A DNA stretch of 21,405 bases from Halocafeteria seosinensis (GCA_001687465.1 LVLI01000937.1:1-21405), one strand, 5' to 3'; positions 1 through 7,926 are shown, numbered from the stretch's first letter. Numbers and translations: made by a program. The notes: generated from the sequence alone by a model not told the origin.

Positions 1-855
1 AAGATGTTGAGCAACTGAAAGGTGGTGTTGCTGGTGGATCAATCTTACAAGGAGTCCTTCGCGTGGGCGATGAGATCGAGGTTCGGCCAGGAATTGTAAA
101 GAAAGATGGGCGTTGTATTCCCATATTTTCCAAGATTATTTCCCTATTCGCGGAGAAGAATTCGCTTCAGTTCGCCGTTCCAGGTGGCTTAATTGGAGTC
201 GGTACGAAGATTGATCCGACATTGACACGAGCTGACCGAATGACGGGCCAAGTAAGTGCTGTCTTCCGTACGATAATCTGTCCGTTTTGTTTGTCTATTT
301 TTTTGCGCTCCGAACTCCATATGAGTGTGCGTGTTTACATCTATGATGCTATTACAATTATCCCTGTCTTAAGATGGAGTTTTAATAGAACTCCATGGTT
401 GTGGAGAACTTAACCAACTGAGATGTAGCATATTTTTGCAACCGTGTGACCGTTGTTTCTTATCGCAATGAGTCTGCTGACTGTTTATCCATTGTCCTCT
501 TCTGCTGCAGGTTTTAGGTCTCCGAGGCCAGCTTCCTGATGTGTACCGGGAATTGGATATAAGCTTTTTCCTCCTCCGGCGGCTCTTGGGACAACGATCT
601 GACGGAGGAAAGCAGGCCAAAGTTGCAAAACTTTCGAAGGGTGAAAGTTTAATGGTTAACATTGGATCTACTAGTACAGGCGCAACAGTAAAATCTGTGA
701 AACATGAAGTGGCGAAGTTGACGCTCGTGAAACCGGTTTGTACTCAGGAAGGTGAGAAAATAGCATTGAGCAGAAAAGTGGATAAGCATTGGAGATTGAT
801 CGGTTGGGGTCAAATTTTGCGAGGTGCCAAAATTGATGTAGAAAGTGAAGCGTAA
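1..855 (+). CDS. EIF2S3: Eukaryotic translation initiation factor 2 subunit gamma (eIF2-gamma), 3' part, two exons
   Basis: This is the C-terminal 197 residues of eIF2-gamma, the core subunit of the eIF2-GTP-Met-tRNAi ternary complex in cytoplasmic translation initiation. Coding sequence is 3-251 joined to 511-855; the gene starts outside the window, so the GTPase domain is not seen. Visible landmarks typical of the family are [22 protein letters not shown], the [15 protein letters not shown] block, [29 protein letters not shown] and [11 protein letters not shown] near the end. These are beta-barrel domains II and III, which help hold initiator tRNA. The protein stops a few residues after the RG-KI motif, as expected for the family. 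The gene is convergent with the first GLUG-repeat gene, with 153 bases between the two stop codons. The identification rests on recognised family motifs and is strong. Confidence 0.96.
252..510 (+). other. Spliceosomal intron in the eIF2-gamma gene
   Basis: This is a 259-bp phase-0 intron. It has a GTAAGT donor directly after a Gln codon and an acceptor TGCTGCAG preceded by a pyrimidine-rich tract from about 491. Removing it joins ADRMTGQ to VLGLRG, which restores the conserved eIF2-gamma motif. Reading through it instead gives non-homologous residues and a stop. The intron is direct evidence that the window is eukaryotic nuclear DNA. Confidence 0.94.
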
Positions 856-1008
856 ATGCACAGCAGAGAAGACAGAGGTTGTTCAACAATTCATCTAGCG
901 TGTATATCTCAGGTGTCATAATATTGTTGCACAACTATTGGGCTGTACGTTTGCAAGTCATATTCCTCACTAAGCTCATGCTCGCCGAGATGAAATTTCC
1001 GTTCAAAC
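856..1008. other. Convergent 3' intergenic spacer
   Basis: This short stretch separates the eIF2-gamma stop from the GLUG-1 stop and must hold both 3' ends. Homology to the 3' end of GLUG-3 begins at about 939, so the duplicated unit starts about 85 bases after the eIF2-gamma stop codon. I see no clear polyadenylation signal. A minus-strand frame running from 1103 to 909 crosses it (see findings). Confidence 0.5.
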
Positions 1009-3714
1009 TTAACATCCGCTGGTGCCCGCGCAACCAACGGGACATTGCTTCGGAACTCTCCCAGGTCGCTGCATCGGAAGTGTTCGTCTCGTAGCCAGCA
1101 CATGAGGGGACTGAGATGGCGTGACCGAAGGTGCCAACGTTGGCGTGCTAGTGGGCGTCTCTGACGCCGACGAAGAAGGAGTTCTGGATGCTGTAGGCGT
1201 CTCTGAAGCAGACGGAGAAGGGGTCCTGGATGCTGTAGGCGTCTCTGAAGTAGACGGAGAAGGGGTCCTGGATGCTGTGGGAGTAGAAGCTAGACTTGGT
1301 TCCGGCGACGATTGTCCAGATTGCTGCAGCTGAAAGCGCAAAATGGGCAAAGTATCAGTGTCATTGAGAGCCCAGATTTCATTATCCCATTTCTGTTTGC
1401 CCTCATAATGATACAGTTGACCTCGTATAACATCCAAAGTGTTGAAAATGCCTGTCGTGTTTAAAACACCCTCTTGAGCGTTGTCGTCTCCTGTCATACT
1501 GGCCCCATTTGAGCCATTATACACCGAATATTGCACTTGTATAACACCACTTGCGGAACTCTCTATATGTCCAATGATTCCACCAGCATTTGGATCTTCG
1601 ACACCACCGGAAGCATATGTATTTGTTATGTATACATTGCCTGTTGCCCATTCATCCCATCCCCCTGTGCGCCTCCCTGTAATCCCTCCGGCTCGAAAAC
1701 CCTGAATATCTCCTCGCGTATAGCAATCTCTAATATGTGCATCACCACGATCAACTGCTGTGCCAGCTCCAACAATACCACCACTCCGACTTCCACGAAT
1801 ATCTCCTGTCGAATATGATTGTCTGATATACACATGTCCATTTCCCCAACCTGCAACGTCCCCACAGATACCACCTGCATCATCTCCATGAATCGTCCCC
1901 AAGGAATAACATCGAGTGATATTCACAGTCCCATCATTGGTGCCTGCAAATTCTCCTGTGATACCGCCTGCTTGAAAACCCTGTATTTTCCCTGTTGAAT
2001 AGGAATTCGATATTTTAATGTGCCCTCCGTCGCGACCCGCCCTGCGACCACATATACCACCAGCATCATCATTGGTGATCTCTCCTGTTGAGCTACAAGA
2101 ATCCACGATAAAATACTTCTGGTTTCCTCGAACAAGAAATCCACCACCCTCTACAGTCGTCCCATTCTTGACATGAACATTCCGAATCAACGGAGCTTCA
2201 TCTAAAGATTCAATGTTATCACCATCATTTTCAACCCCGAAGAATCCAACGAAATCTTGAGTGTCTCCCAAGTCAATGAGATTTCCTTCGCGACCACCAC
2301 CATCAAATGTTTCATTTGCCTTAAGCGTAATGTGCGTATCGCCATCGTAATTACTGTCACTGGCTTCCCAGTTGAGGACACTGCAGTTCATGTGGAAGAG
2401 ATTGTCATCCGGGACATACTGAAGACAAGTTTCATGGTCATCTAAGATACTGTCTCGCAAATCATCCGGATCTTGCGCCAGCGATTTACCACGAATTATC
2501 AACATAATTGCCAACGTGAGGAGACATAGACGGGCTGATTCAAAATTCGTCAAATTAAATACGCGATACCGGGTTTGACATGGTCGAGTCTTCCCAGAGT
2601 GACAGAGTGTGTCTAAAGCACCAATCGGTTCTTTTCCTTTCGCATAGAAGAAGAAATATGGCGACGTCCTGTGGTATCCATCTACATGACGAAATTCCGC
2701 CTCTGTCTGGTAGCCATCCACTACTACCATCATCGAAAGTAGGAGGTAGGCTGGACAAAAAATTACTAGACACAATGGAGACATTTCGAATTCGATATAG
2801 ACTCTCTCCGCCGAGCGAGCGCCATACGTAGTGCTCGCAGGTAGAGAGTTTCCAAACAGTTCATCGCTTCTAGCGACGATACATGCGTCAGGAAGCAAAT
2901 AAGTCCTTTCATGAATGTGCAACGACTCTTCTTGTTGGGGGGAGGATACGCATGATGTTTGCCCAAAAGTACATGCAGCAACATCGTCAGCTACCAAGGT
3001 ACTTCCAATGGCCGCGGAGCTTCGCGCGACGTTTTTGGGGTCTACACAACCTCTAGCAATCGGTTGAAAAAGGACGGAAGGAGACGAAACCCGCGCCCTG
3101 GAGACCCAGTGCACTGATTTTGCCACGCTGAGCACCGAGCAACTTGTTGCACTTTCGGGTAGAACATTTGCAACACATGGGCTTTTACCAAGGGAAAACG
3201 GTACAGAGCGAACGTCAACATTTGCCGCGGAATAAGTGGAGACATCCGAAGCACATCTTTCATTCACACAATCACCGATGGGAAACAGGGACATCCACAA
3301 ACATAATATCCGTAGCCACCGGTCCGATATCGTCAAAAAAGCGACTGAAGTAGTACGAGGACCAAAAGTTTGTACAATCAAGTGTCCGGCAAATTTGGTC
3401 CTCAGTGGTTTGGGTTTGGAACCCCAAATATGTACCCACCTCACTATCCGTTGCTGGTGCTCGTAGTTGGATGACCAGGCCAAGCCGAGCCCCCATGGCA
3501 GAACAGAATTTCTTTCCTTAGTTTTTGCTGCTAGTGTCTCATCAAAGCCAAAGCATTCTACCGTATTCGAGGTGCTTCCAGTAGTGGCCAGAATGGATCG
3601 ACCAGCAACAGTCTCAGCCTGGGTGGTGGATGGCGGAAGCGCCAAAGCAACGCTGGTAGCAAGCAGCAAAGAATATAAATGGTATAACCGAAGTGACATT
3701 TTCCTCTCGACCAT
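1009..3714 (-). CDS. GLUG-1: large secreted or surface protein with GLUG-like beta-helix repeats
   Basis: Intronless 901-residue frame. The start MVERKM has A at -3 and G at +4, and an in-frame stop lies upstream; a second ATG is at codon 6. Parts in order: signal-like segment 7-33 (LYHLYSLLLATSVALALPP); a region without recognised domain, 34-310; hydrophobic segment 311-333; third hydrophobic segment 394-413 ending in KSLAQ; an acidic domain 414-540 with NETFDGGGREGN; six repeats of about 31 residues, 541-735, each with GGI(T/C)G then a V-I-(N/Y)IT-type strand and (Y/S)STG-I; a cap domain 736-797 with LYHYEG and LPILRFQL; a Ser/Thr/Pro stalk 800-870 with three 14-residue repeats; and a basic tail. 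The GGITG/GGICG repeat resembles the GLUG motif of bacterial and algal surface proteins, expected to form a parallel beta-helix. Many NxS/T sites suggest glycosylation. A role in adhesion or cell-wall architecture is inference. The closest relative is GLUG-3 at 12676-15411. Confidence 0.85.
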   Translation of the reverse strand: MVERKMSLRLYHLYSLLLATSVALALPPSTTQAETVAGRSILATTGSTSNTVECFGFDETLAAKTKERNSVLPWGLGLAWSSNYEHQQRIVRWVHIWGSKPKPLRTKFAGHLIVQTFGPRTTSVAFLTISDRWLRILCLWMSLFPIGDCVNERCASDVSTYSAANVDVRSVPFSLGKSPCVANVLPESATSCSVLSVAKSVHWVSRARVSSPSVLFQPIARGCVDPKNVARSSAAIGSTLVADDVAACTFGQTSCVSSPQQEESLHIHERTYLLPDACIVARSDELFGNSLPASTTYGARSAERVYIEFEMSPLCLVIFCPAYLLLSMMVVVDGYQTEAEFRHVDGYHRTSPYFFFYAKGKEPIGALDTLCHSGKTRPCQTRYRVFNLTNFESARLCLLTLAIMLIIRGKSLAQDPDDLRDSILDDHETCLQYVPDDNLFHMNCSVLNWEASDSNYDGDTHITLKANETFDGGGREGNLIDLGDTQDFVGFFGVENDGDNIESLDEAPLIRNVHVKNGTTVEGGGFLVRGNQKYFIVDSCSSTGEITNDDAGGICGRRAGRDGGHIKISNSYSTGKIQGFQAGGITGEFAGTNDGTVNITRCYSLGTIHGDDAGGICGDVAGWGNGHVYIRQSYSTGDIRGSRSGGIVGAGTAVDRGDAHIRDCYTRGDIQGFRAGGITGRRTGGWDEWATGNVYITNTYASGGVEDPNAGGIIGHIESSASGVIQVQYSVYNGSNGASMTGDDNAQEGVLNTTGIFNTLDVIRGQLYHYEGKQKWDNEIWALNDTDTLPILRFQLQQSGQSSPEPSLASTPTASRTPSPSTSETPTASRTPSPSASETPTASRTPSSSASETPTSTPTLAPSVTPSQSPHVLATRRTLPMQRPGRVPKQCPVGCAGTSGC
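1154..1279 (-). repeat. 42-bp minisatellite coding the Ser/Thr/Pro stalk of GLUG-1
   Basis: Three tandem 42-bp units start at 1154, 1196 and 1238. Units two and three are nearly identical and the first is more diverged. Each codes 14 residues of the type SETPTASRTPSPSA, so the array lies in frame within the stalk of GLUG-1. Such Ser/Thr/Pro stretches are usually heavily O-glycosylated spacers. GLUG-3, otherwise the closest relative, lacks the array, so it arose or was lost after the unit duplicated. Confidence 0.93.
1510..2097 (-). repeat. GLUG-like repeat array within GLUG-1
   Basis: Six consecutive repeats with a mainly 31-residue period. The pattern is (Y/S)(S/T)(T/R)G-I, then about five residues, then GGI(C/T/V/I)G, then a variable loop, then G-V-I-(N/Y)IT plus a Cys or Ser. 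Cys occurs at fixed points: in GGICG of repeats 1 and 3, and just before the next repeat after 2 and 4. The fifth repeat carries a few extra residues around a WDEWATGN loop. The sixth ends in the YSVYNGSNGA block, which all four gene copies share. Confidence 0.88.
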
Positions 3715-3871
3715 CTTAATTCCTCTCTCTGATAGATTGTTTTCAAAAAATAATTGTCAAACAGAATAATCCTCTGACCAGGGGATCCAACAAAGAAGCG
3801 TGTTGCCTGCCCGATTTCGGTTCAAGGGCTTTCTGCTTGTCGAACACCACGCAGAAATGGCAAAGCGAGAT

Positions 3872-3900
3872 TTGTGTGTGTGTGTGTGTGAGAGAGAGAG
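3872..3900. repeat. Compound (TG)n(AG)n microsatellite upstream of GLUG-1
   Basis: About nine TG dinucleotides are followed by five AG dinucleotides. It sits inside the conserved upstream region. The matching place upstream of GLUG-2, near 9757, has only a short GAAAGAGTGT, so the expansion is specific to the GLUG-1 copy. Confidence 0.9.
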
Positions 3901-4266
3901 TGCCCTATCCGGAGCCAGTGTAACTAGAGGTTAACGAATCCGTCCCTCGTCCACTCCGCTTGAACACAGTGTACTGTACAGTATCTGCCGAATGGCTCGT
4001 GGCAATCAATGATGTCCCGGTCGCGCAAGCTCGAAACGCATTTATATATATGGAACGTGTACGTTGAGAGGGTTCCGTGAAAGAAGTAGCCGACATGAAC
4101 TTGTTTCAAGTTGTTTGCGTGAGTTCCAGTGGTATCATTCCATTTGGCCCGCGCGAAGTACTGTCCTGTATCGCGCTCGCTGTGTGAGTCACCAGACAAG
4201 AGGGCTTCACCAGCCACAGGAAGAACAACGTGTGACCGATGCCCCCGTTTTACAAGGTGAGCAAGC

Positions 4267-4274
4267 ATATATTA
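4267..4274 (-). promoter_or_regulatory. Candidate TATA-like element, GLUG-1 upstream
   Basis: On the minus strand this reads TAATATAT, within GTGCTAATATATGCTTGC. The GLUG-3 counterpart, TTATATAT, keeps the same surroundings. It lies about 550 bases before the start codon, so it would imply a long 5' leader. A second AT-rich run (TATATATAAAT) at about 4039-4052 is an alternative. Confidence is low because diatom promoters often lack a clear TATA box. Confidence 0.2.
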
Positions 4275-4480
4275 GCACAGAAAGAGATATGCGAGCGACC
4301 CTTGTGCGATTCCCGTCTGATGGGGATGGTTTCGTACTTGTATGCGTGAGCGAACAAGAGCATTGCATCTGACAGGATGAAGCAACGGCAGAAATAGGGC
4401 AGAGTTACTGTCAGAGTACCTCGAGGCACGTAACTAGGAACGTACGATTCAATCAAATATGGAGGGACACATTGTAGAGA

Positions 4481-4814
4481 TCGAGCTGAGGTGAGTGAAA
4501 CTCAAGCGTTCCAGGAGGAGGCGGAAGGTCCGCCGCAGAACGCTAAGCTGGAAGTTAACTTAACACTCGTAGTGAATAACCTCAACAAAGAGAGGAATGG
4601 CAATTTTGATGGGTAGTGAATTTAGTGTAGCCAAGCCACAGACGTAGAAAGCACGGATGTTGTGTACGCCATCAATCACGTTGACAGCGACAGTAAACCA
4701 CTACAGTATCGACAATAAGTAAGTATATTACTCAGTGCATCCGTCAACAGTCAGAAGCGATGCAGCGGAACACGCAGCGAACTCGGATGCACTCCCCGGC
4801 CGGTGGGCTATCTG
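4481..4814. other. Intergenic, no gene seen
   Basis: I see no supported coding sequence here. The stretch separates the upstream end of the GLUG-1 unit from the first eroded GLUG fragment. Short frames are not conserved with any other part of the window. Confidence 0.6.
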
Positions 4815-5100
4815 TCACATATGTGCGTGCGGATACACCGCTTCCTTACTGATAGCTGCAGACCTTACATTTGCACCGCCGATCTCGAAGTCAACGCGTC
4901 TCAGCGTGTCTGGTAGTAAACAAGAGCTCCATGGGACGGCATAATTTCTGAACAAGGCAGCGGAAAGTTGCTTCGAGCCAGCTTTCAAGGCATCCGCATG
5001 TATCGGACTGGCAGCGGGTGCTTCAGCTGACGATTCCATTAGCTGGAAGAGTGGAGTATCGGCAGAATATCGCCTCCATTGAGAGGACCAACTTCCACCA
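4815..5100 (-). pseudogene. Eroded 3' end of a GLUG-family gene
   Basis: Read on the minus strand, 5095-5030 holds a recognisable cap-domain end: LNGGDILPIL, then a frameshift, then FQLMESS, as in GLUG-4 at about 5390. The following sequence (LPDTLRRVDFEIGGA ... EAVYP) aligns with the tail of GLUG-4 (RHVDLGIIGA ... EAAYP). It is therefore a second copy of the same gene end placed head-to-tail beside GLUG-4, lacking all repeats. It has no start, no signal peptide and at least one frameshift. Confidence 0.65.
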
Positions 5101-5125
5101 ATACAGCCACAGTGGGCTGAGCTAA

Positions 5126-6253
5126 TCATCCTTCTTGCAGGGAATTCTCCTTACAGGGACAGGGATACGCTGCTTCCCTTGGTCTAGACGTTTTACTCGC
5201 GCCGATGATCCCCAAGTCGACATGTCTGGCATAGAAGAAGAAGAGTTCGCAGAGCTGCATGGTGGTAGCAATGGAAGAAGGGGTGGGCGAGCTGCTTGGA
5301 ATCCATTTTGAAGGACTCATTGGAGCTCTTGGGGTGAGACTAGGGGACGGGCTTGCGTCTGTTGAGTTTGCCGACGATTCCATTAGCTGAAAGCGTAAAA
5401 TGGGCAAAGCATCAGTGCCATTGAGGGCCCAGGTTTCATTATCCCACTTCTGGACACCATCATAATGATACAGTTTACCTTGTACATCATCCAAAGCGTT
5501 TGAAATGCCTTTTTCGGTCAAAACATTCGCTTGAGAGTTGTCGTCTCCTACCATACTGGCCCCATTGGAGCCATTATACACCGAATATTGCACATTGATA
5601 ACACCACTTGCGACACCATCTACATGTCCAAGGATTCCACCACCATTTGGATCATGGACAACACCGGAAGCATATGTATTTGTTATGTATACTCTGCCCT
5701 CACCAGAGGCTCCTGTGTCTGCCCCTGTTATCCCTCCTGCTAGAGAACCCTCAATATCTCCTCGCGTATAACAATCTAAAACATGTACTTCACCATCATG
5801 CCATGCTGTATCATCTCCAGTAATACCACCACTAGCGACCCCACGAATAGTTCCTGTGGAATACGATTGTGTGATATACACAAGACCACCTACCAAACCA
5901 AGATGCCCTCCACAGATACCACCTGCATCTTTTTCAATCACCCCAGTGGAATAACATTGGGTGATATTCACAGTCCCTTCACCGATCCCTACACTTCTTC
6001 CTGTGATACCACCTGCCCATTTACCCTGTATTCTCCCTGTGGAGTGGGAGTTCGATATCTTAATGTGGCCTCCGTTGCGATCTGGCTTACGACCACATAT
6101 GCCACAGGCCATCATAAATATTGTAACGTCGTTGGGCTGCTTAGAAAGCCCTGCGATGAAACTGGTACGACGTACGTCATTGCTTGGGCTCATGCAACGA
6201 GCAGGTACTGTCGGAGCTCCAACCAGCATCGATATCTTGGACTGAATCAACAT
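5126..6253 (-). pseudogene. GLUG-4: 5'-truncated GLUG-repeat gene
   Basis: A 375-residue open frame whose residues 51-300 align with the repeats and cap domain of the other copies. It starts inside the first repeat at GICG, then has five further repeats, LYHYDGVQKWDNE, LPILRFQLMESS and a Ser/Thr/Pro stretch. Homology stops abruptly at about 6110; the 50 residues before it (MLIQSK...MMAC) are unrelated to the family and contain no signal peptide. The secretion signal, acidic domain and half of repeat 1 are missing, as is the conserved basic tail. The frame is otherwise open, so truncation may be fairly recent, or a shorter product may still be made. I call it a pseudogene because a beta-helix protein without its export signal is unlikely to work as the others do. 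Confidence 0.7.
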
Positions 6254-7500
6254 CTTTTCTTTTCCAAGACCTCTCGTCGCAGGAACGTGTATACCTTGCC
6301 CCCTTTCTGGGGCGCTACAGTACTTGGAGAGTTGTCAGAGGCCCACCCACTGACAGAAAATACATGAAGTAAGTTGTCCGCTAGCTGCTTGGATCCAAAT
6401 TCGAAGGACTCAATGAAACTCTTCGACTCGAAGCTGAGCTTGATTGCAGTAGCTGAAAGAGCGGAATCGGTAACGATTGCTTCCGTTGAGCACTCTGAGT
6501 TCATCTCAATTCTCAACGCTTTCATAGTAATACAGCGACCTCACATTCCCTCTAATTTGCGAAATTAGCCGGTCAAACCTTCCAAGACGCGAAATCAATA
6601 TAGGAACCCCGCCTGTCTGTCTGGCAGTAAGACGAAAACGCCCTCCGGCGGCTCAATATGATATCTGGCGTACAAAGTAGTTTCCATTGGTCCCTCATAG
6701 CCTGGCAACAGATCTTCATTGGATCCCACTGCGAGGTACCAACTTAGCCAACAACTGTCATAATCCATACGCTTTAGCATTTGAACCGCAGTTGCTTGCG
6801 CCCATAAGCACAGCTTGAACAGTTGGCAATTGACTCAAACACGAAAGAGGCGCAATGCTTCTGGGATAGTGCAACTCTGGTAGCATGTATCACAGTACCA
6901 CGGACTGTCCAACCGAGGGTTCTTCTCGTGGCGGCAGTCTGCATGTAATTTCGTACCTCCTAGATCGATTGTCTGTGTGACCAAGTGCACACCCGACAAG
7001 GGGATAACGCGCTGGTCATGCCTCTGGAATCAAGAATACATGCACCAAAACAAGGTAGGCGCCTTCATACTGAGTCTCCCACACCGCATGTATTGCCTCA
7101 TTTACGCGGTGGCATAGAATCAAGACCCGAAGCAATCTCAGAGCGCAGCACGCCGAGCTACGTATGCAAACCTTCTACCATACTGCCAGAGGTCGATGGT
7201 CTCAGTTGACGCCCAGAGCTGCTTAACCTATCCGAAGGCAGACGAAACAAACCCATTACGGTGGATATTGTCGAATGAACGGGGAGGTCCTACTTGCATC
7301 GAATCCTTCCATGTTGACCTAGAGAGCCATGGGCCCGGCAATTTGAAGAAGAGTAAGCAAACAAATACCGCATCGAAAGCCAGCCTTGAGGAAACCCAAC
7401 TTGCATACGGGACTTCACTGTGCCCAATGTCGACGACGGACTATAGTATCCAGGAAGCAGTGTTCTCTCTTGAAACAAGGAGTGCTACGTAGTTAGCTTG
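6170..7500. repeat. Relic block R, copy 1 (paralogous to 17634-18780)
   Basis: This stretch aligns in order with 17634-18780. Shared landmarks include GGGCTCATG(C/G)AAC then CAGCATCGATA, a GCAGGAAC/ACAGGAAC stretch, TTGCAGTAGCTGAAA, CTGTCTGTCTGGCAG, TTGTCTGTGTGACC/TAGTCTGTGTGATGG, CTTCATACT(G/C)AG, ATCCTTCCATGTTG/ACCCTTCCATGTTG and TGCCCAATGTCGA. A third, partial relative is at 10340-11560. Copy 1 carries extra sequence at about 6630-6830, part of which is also in the third relative. Protein-like segments survive on the minus strand, for example VTQTIDLGGTK, matching ITQTMDLRVTK in the other block. I do not recognise the family they came from. Confidence 0.7.
6255..6600 (-). pseudogene. GLUG cap-domain relic with stop and frameshift
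   Basis: On the minus strand 6545-6435 reads LYYYESVEN, a stop, DELRVLNGS, then a frameshift into LPIPLFQLLQSS. This is an obvious decayed version of LYHYEGVQKW-NETW-LNG---LPILRFQL in the intact genes. Lower coordinates (6385-6435) match the Ser/Thr/Pro coding region of GLUG-4, and 6275-6310 matches that gene's extreme 3' end. The frameshift sits at the same place as in the relic at 17730-18075. Confidence 0.75.
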
Positions 7501-7554
7501 ATTGACATTTCTGCTCCATCGCTCAGCATTAGCATATACTAAGGGACTTCCTTG

Positions 7555-7926
7555 CTAGTACATAATCGAAAGGTGGCCGTGTTTGCAAACCAGAGTTGGT
7601 CTAACTTTGATGTGAGATAACTCTCGGTGCGTCCGGCGGCTGCTTACGTGCACAAACCTGATGTTGGTAATTTGCGAGCTTCCAATTAAATCAAAGGGAC
7701 GAACGAAAGCAGTCTCGTGTCGAGGGAAATATAATTGGAACTCGAGGTTACTCACATTAGATAACTGAGGGAGAAGTCGCAATTTTCGGCATACTGACAA
7801 GCTCCAGCTCTCAATCGTCTCGCTGGAGGAAAACCAAGAGGAGTACCAAGATCCATCACGTTCGGATATTTCTACAACCAGAAAGGTCCAACACGTGAGG
7901 AAAAGCAAAGCATCGCTGGTCGTCAC
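7555..7926 (-). pseudogene. Possible leucine-rich-repeat gene fragment
   Basis: A 123-codon open frame with a patchy hydrophobic pattern: SWSLSVCRKLRLLPQL, then VSNLEFQLYF and ITNIRFVHV. The spacing of Leu and Ile recalls leucine-rich-repeat strands, and similar Leu patterns occur at 11660-11790. There is no signal peptide, no full repeat series and no convincing start context. It may be a remnant, or a chance frame. It lies just downstream of the GLUG-2 stop. Confidence 0.25.

Larger units (their letters stand above)
3715..4480 (-). promoter_or_regulatory. Upstream region of GLUG-1, conserved with GLUG-2 and GLUG-3
   Basis: The roughly 765 bases upstream of GLUG-1 align in order with those upstream of GLUG-3 (15280-15885), and partly with those upstream of GLUG-2 (9591-10300). 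Shared landmarks are a pyrimidine-rich CTCTCTCTGA stretch near the start codon, TCAGACAGAATA, a CGAATCCGTCC...CGTCCACTCC block (GLUG-1 and GLUG-2), AACGCATTTAT, CAGTGGTATCATTCCA, GTGAGTCACCAGACAAG and an AT-rich TATA-like patch. Since intergenic DNA here otherwise decays fast, part of this may be promoter. It could equally be passive duplication; no core promoter is proven. Confidence 0.5.

Noticed and set aside
63-413. Uninterrupted frame running past the exon 1 boundary of eIF2-gamma
   Set aside because: Residues after position 251 lose all eIF2-gamma similarity, a GTAAGT donor sits exactly at the break, and similarity resumes at 511.
3818-3835. GGTTCAAG-type words that might be tRNA B boxes
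   Set aside because: No matching A box or cloverleaf was found around them.
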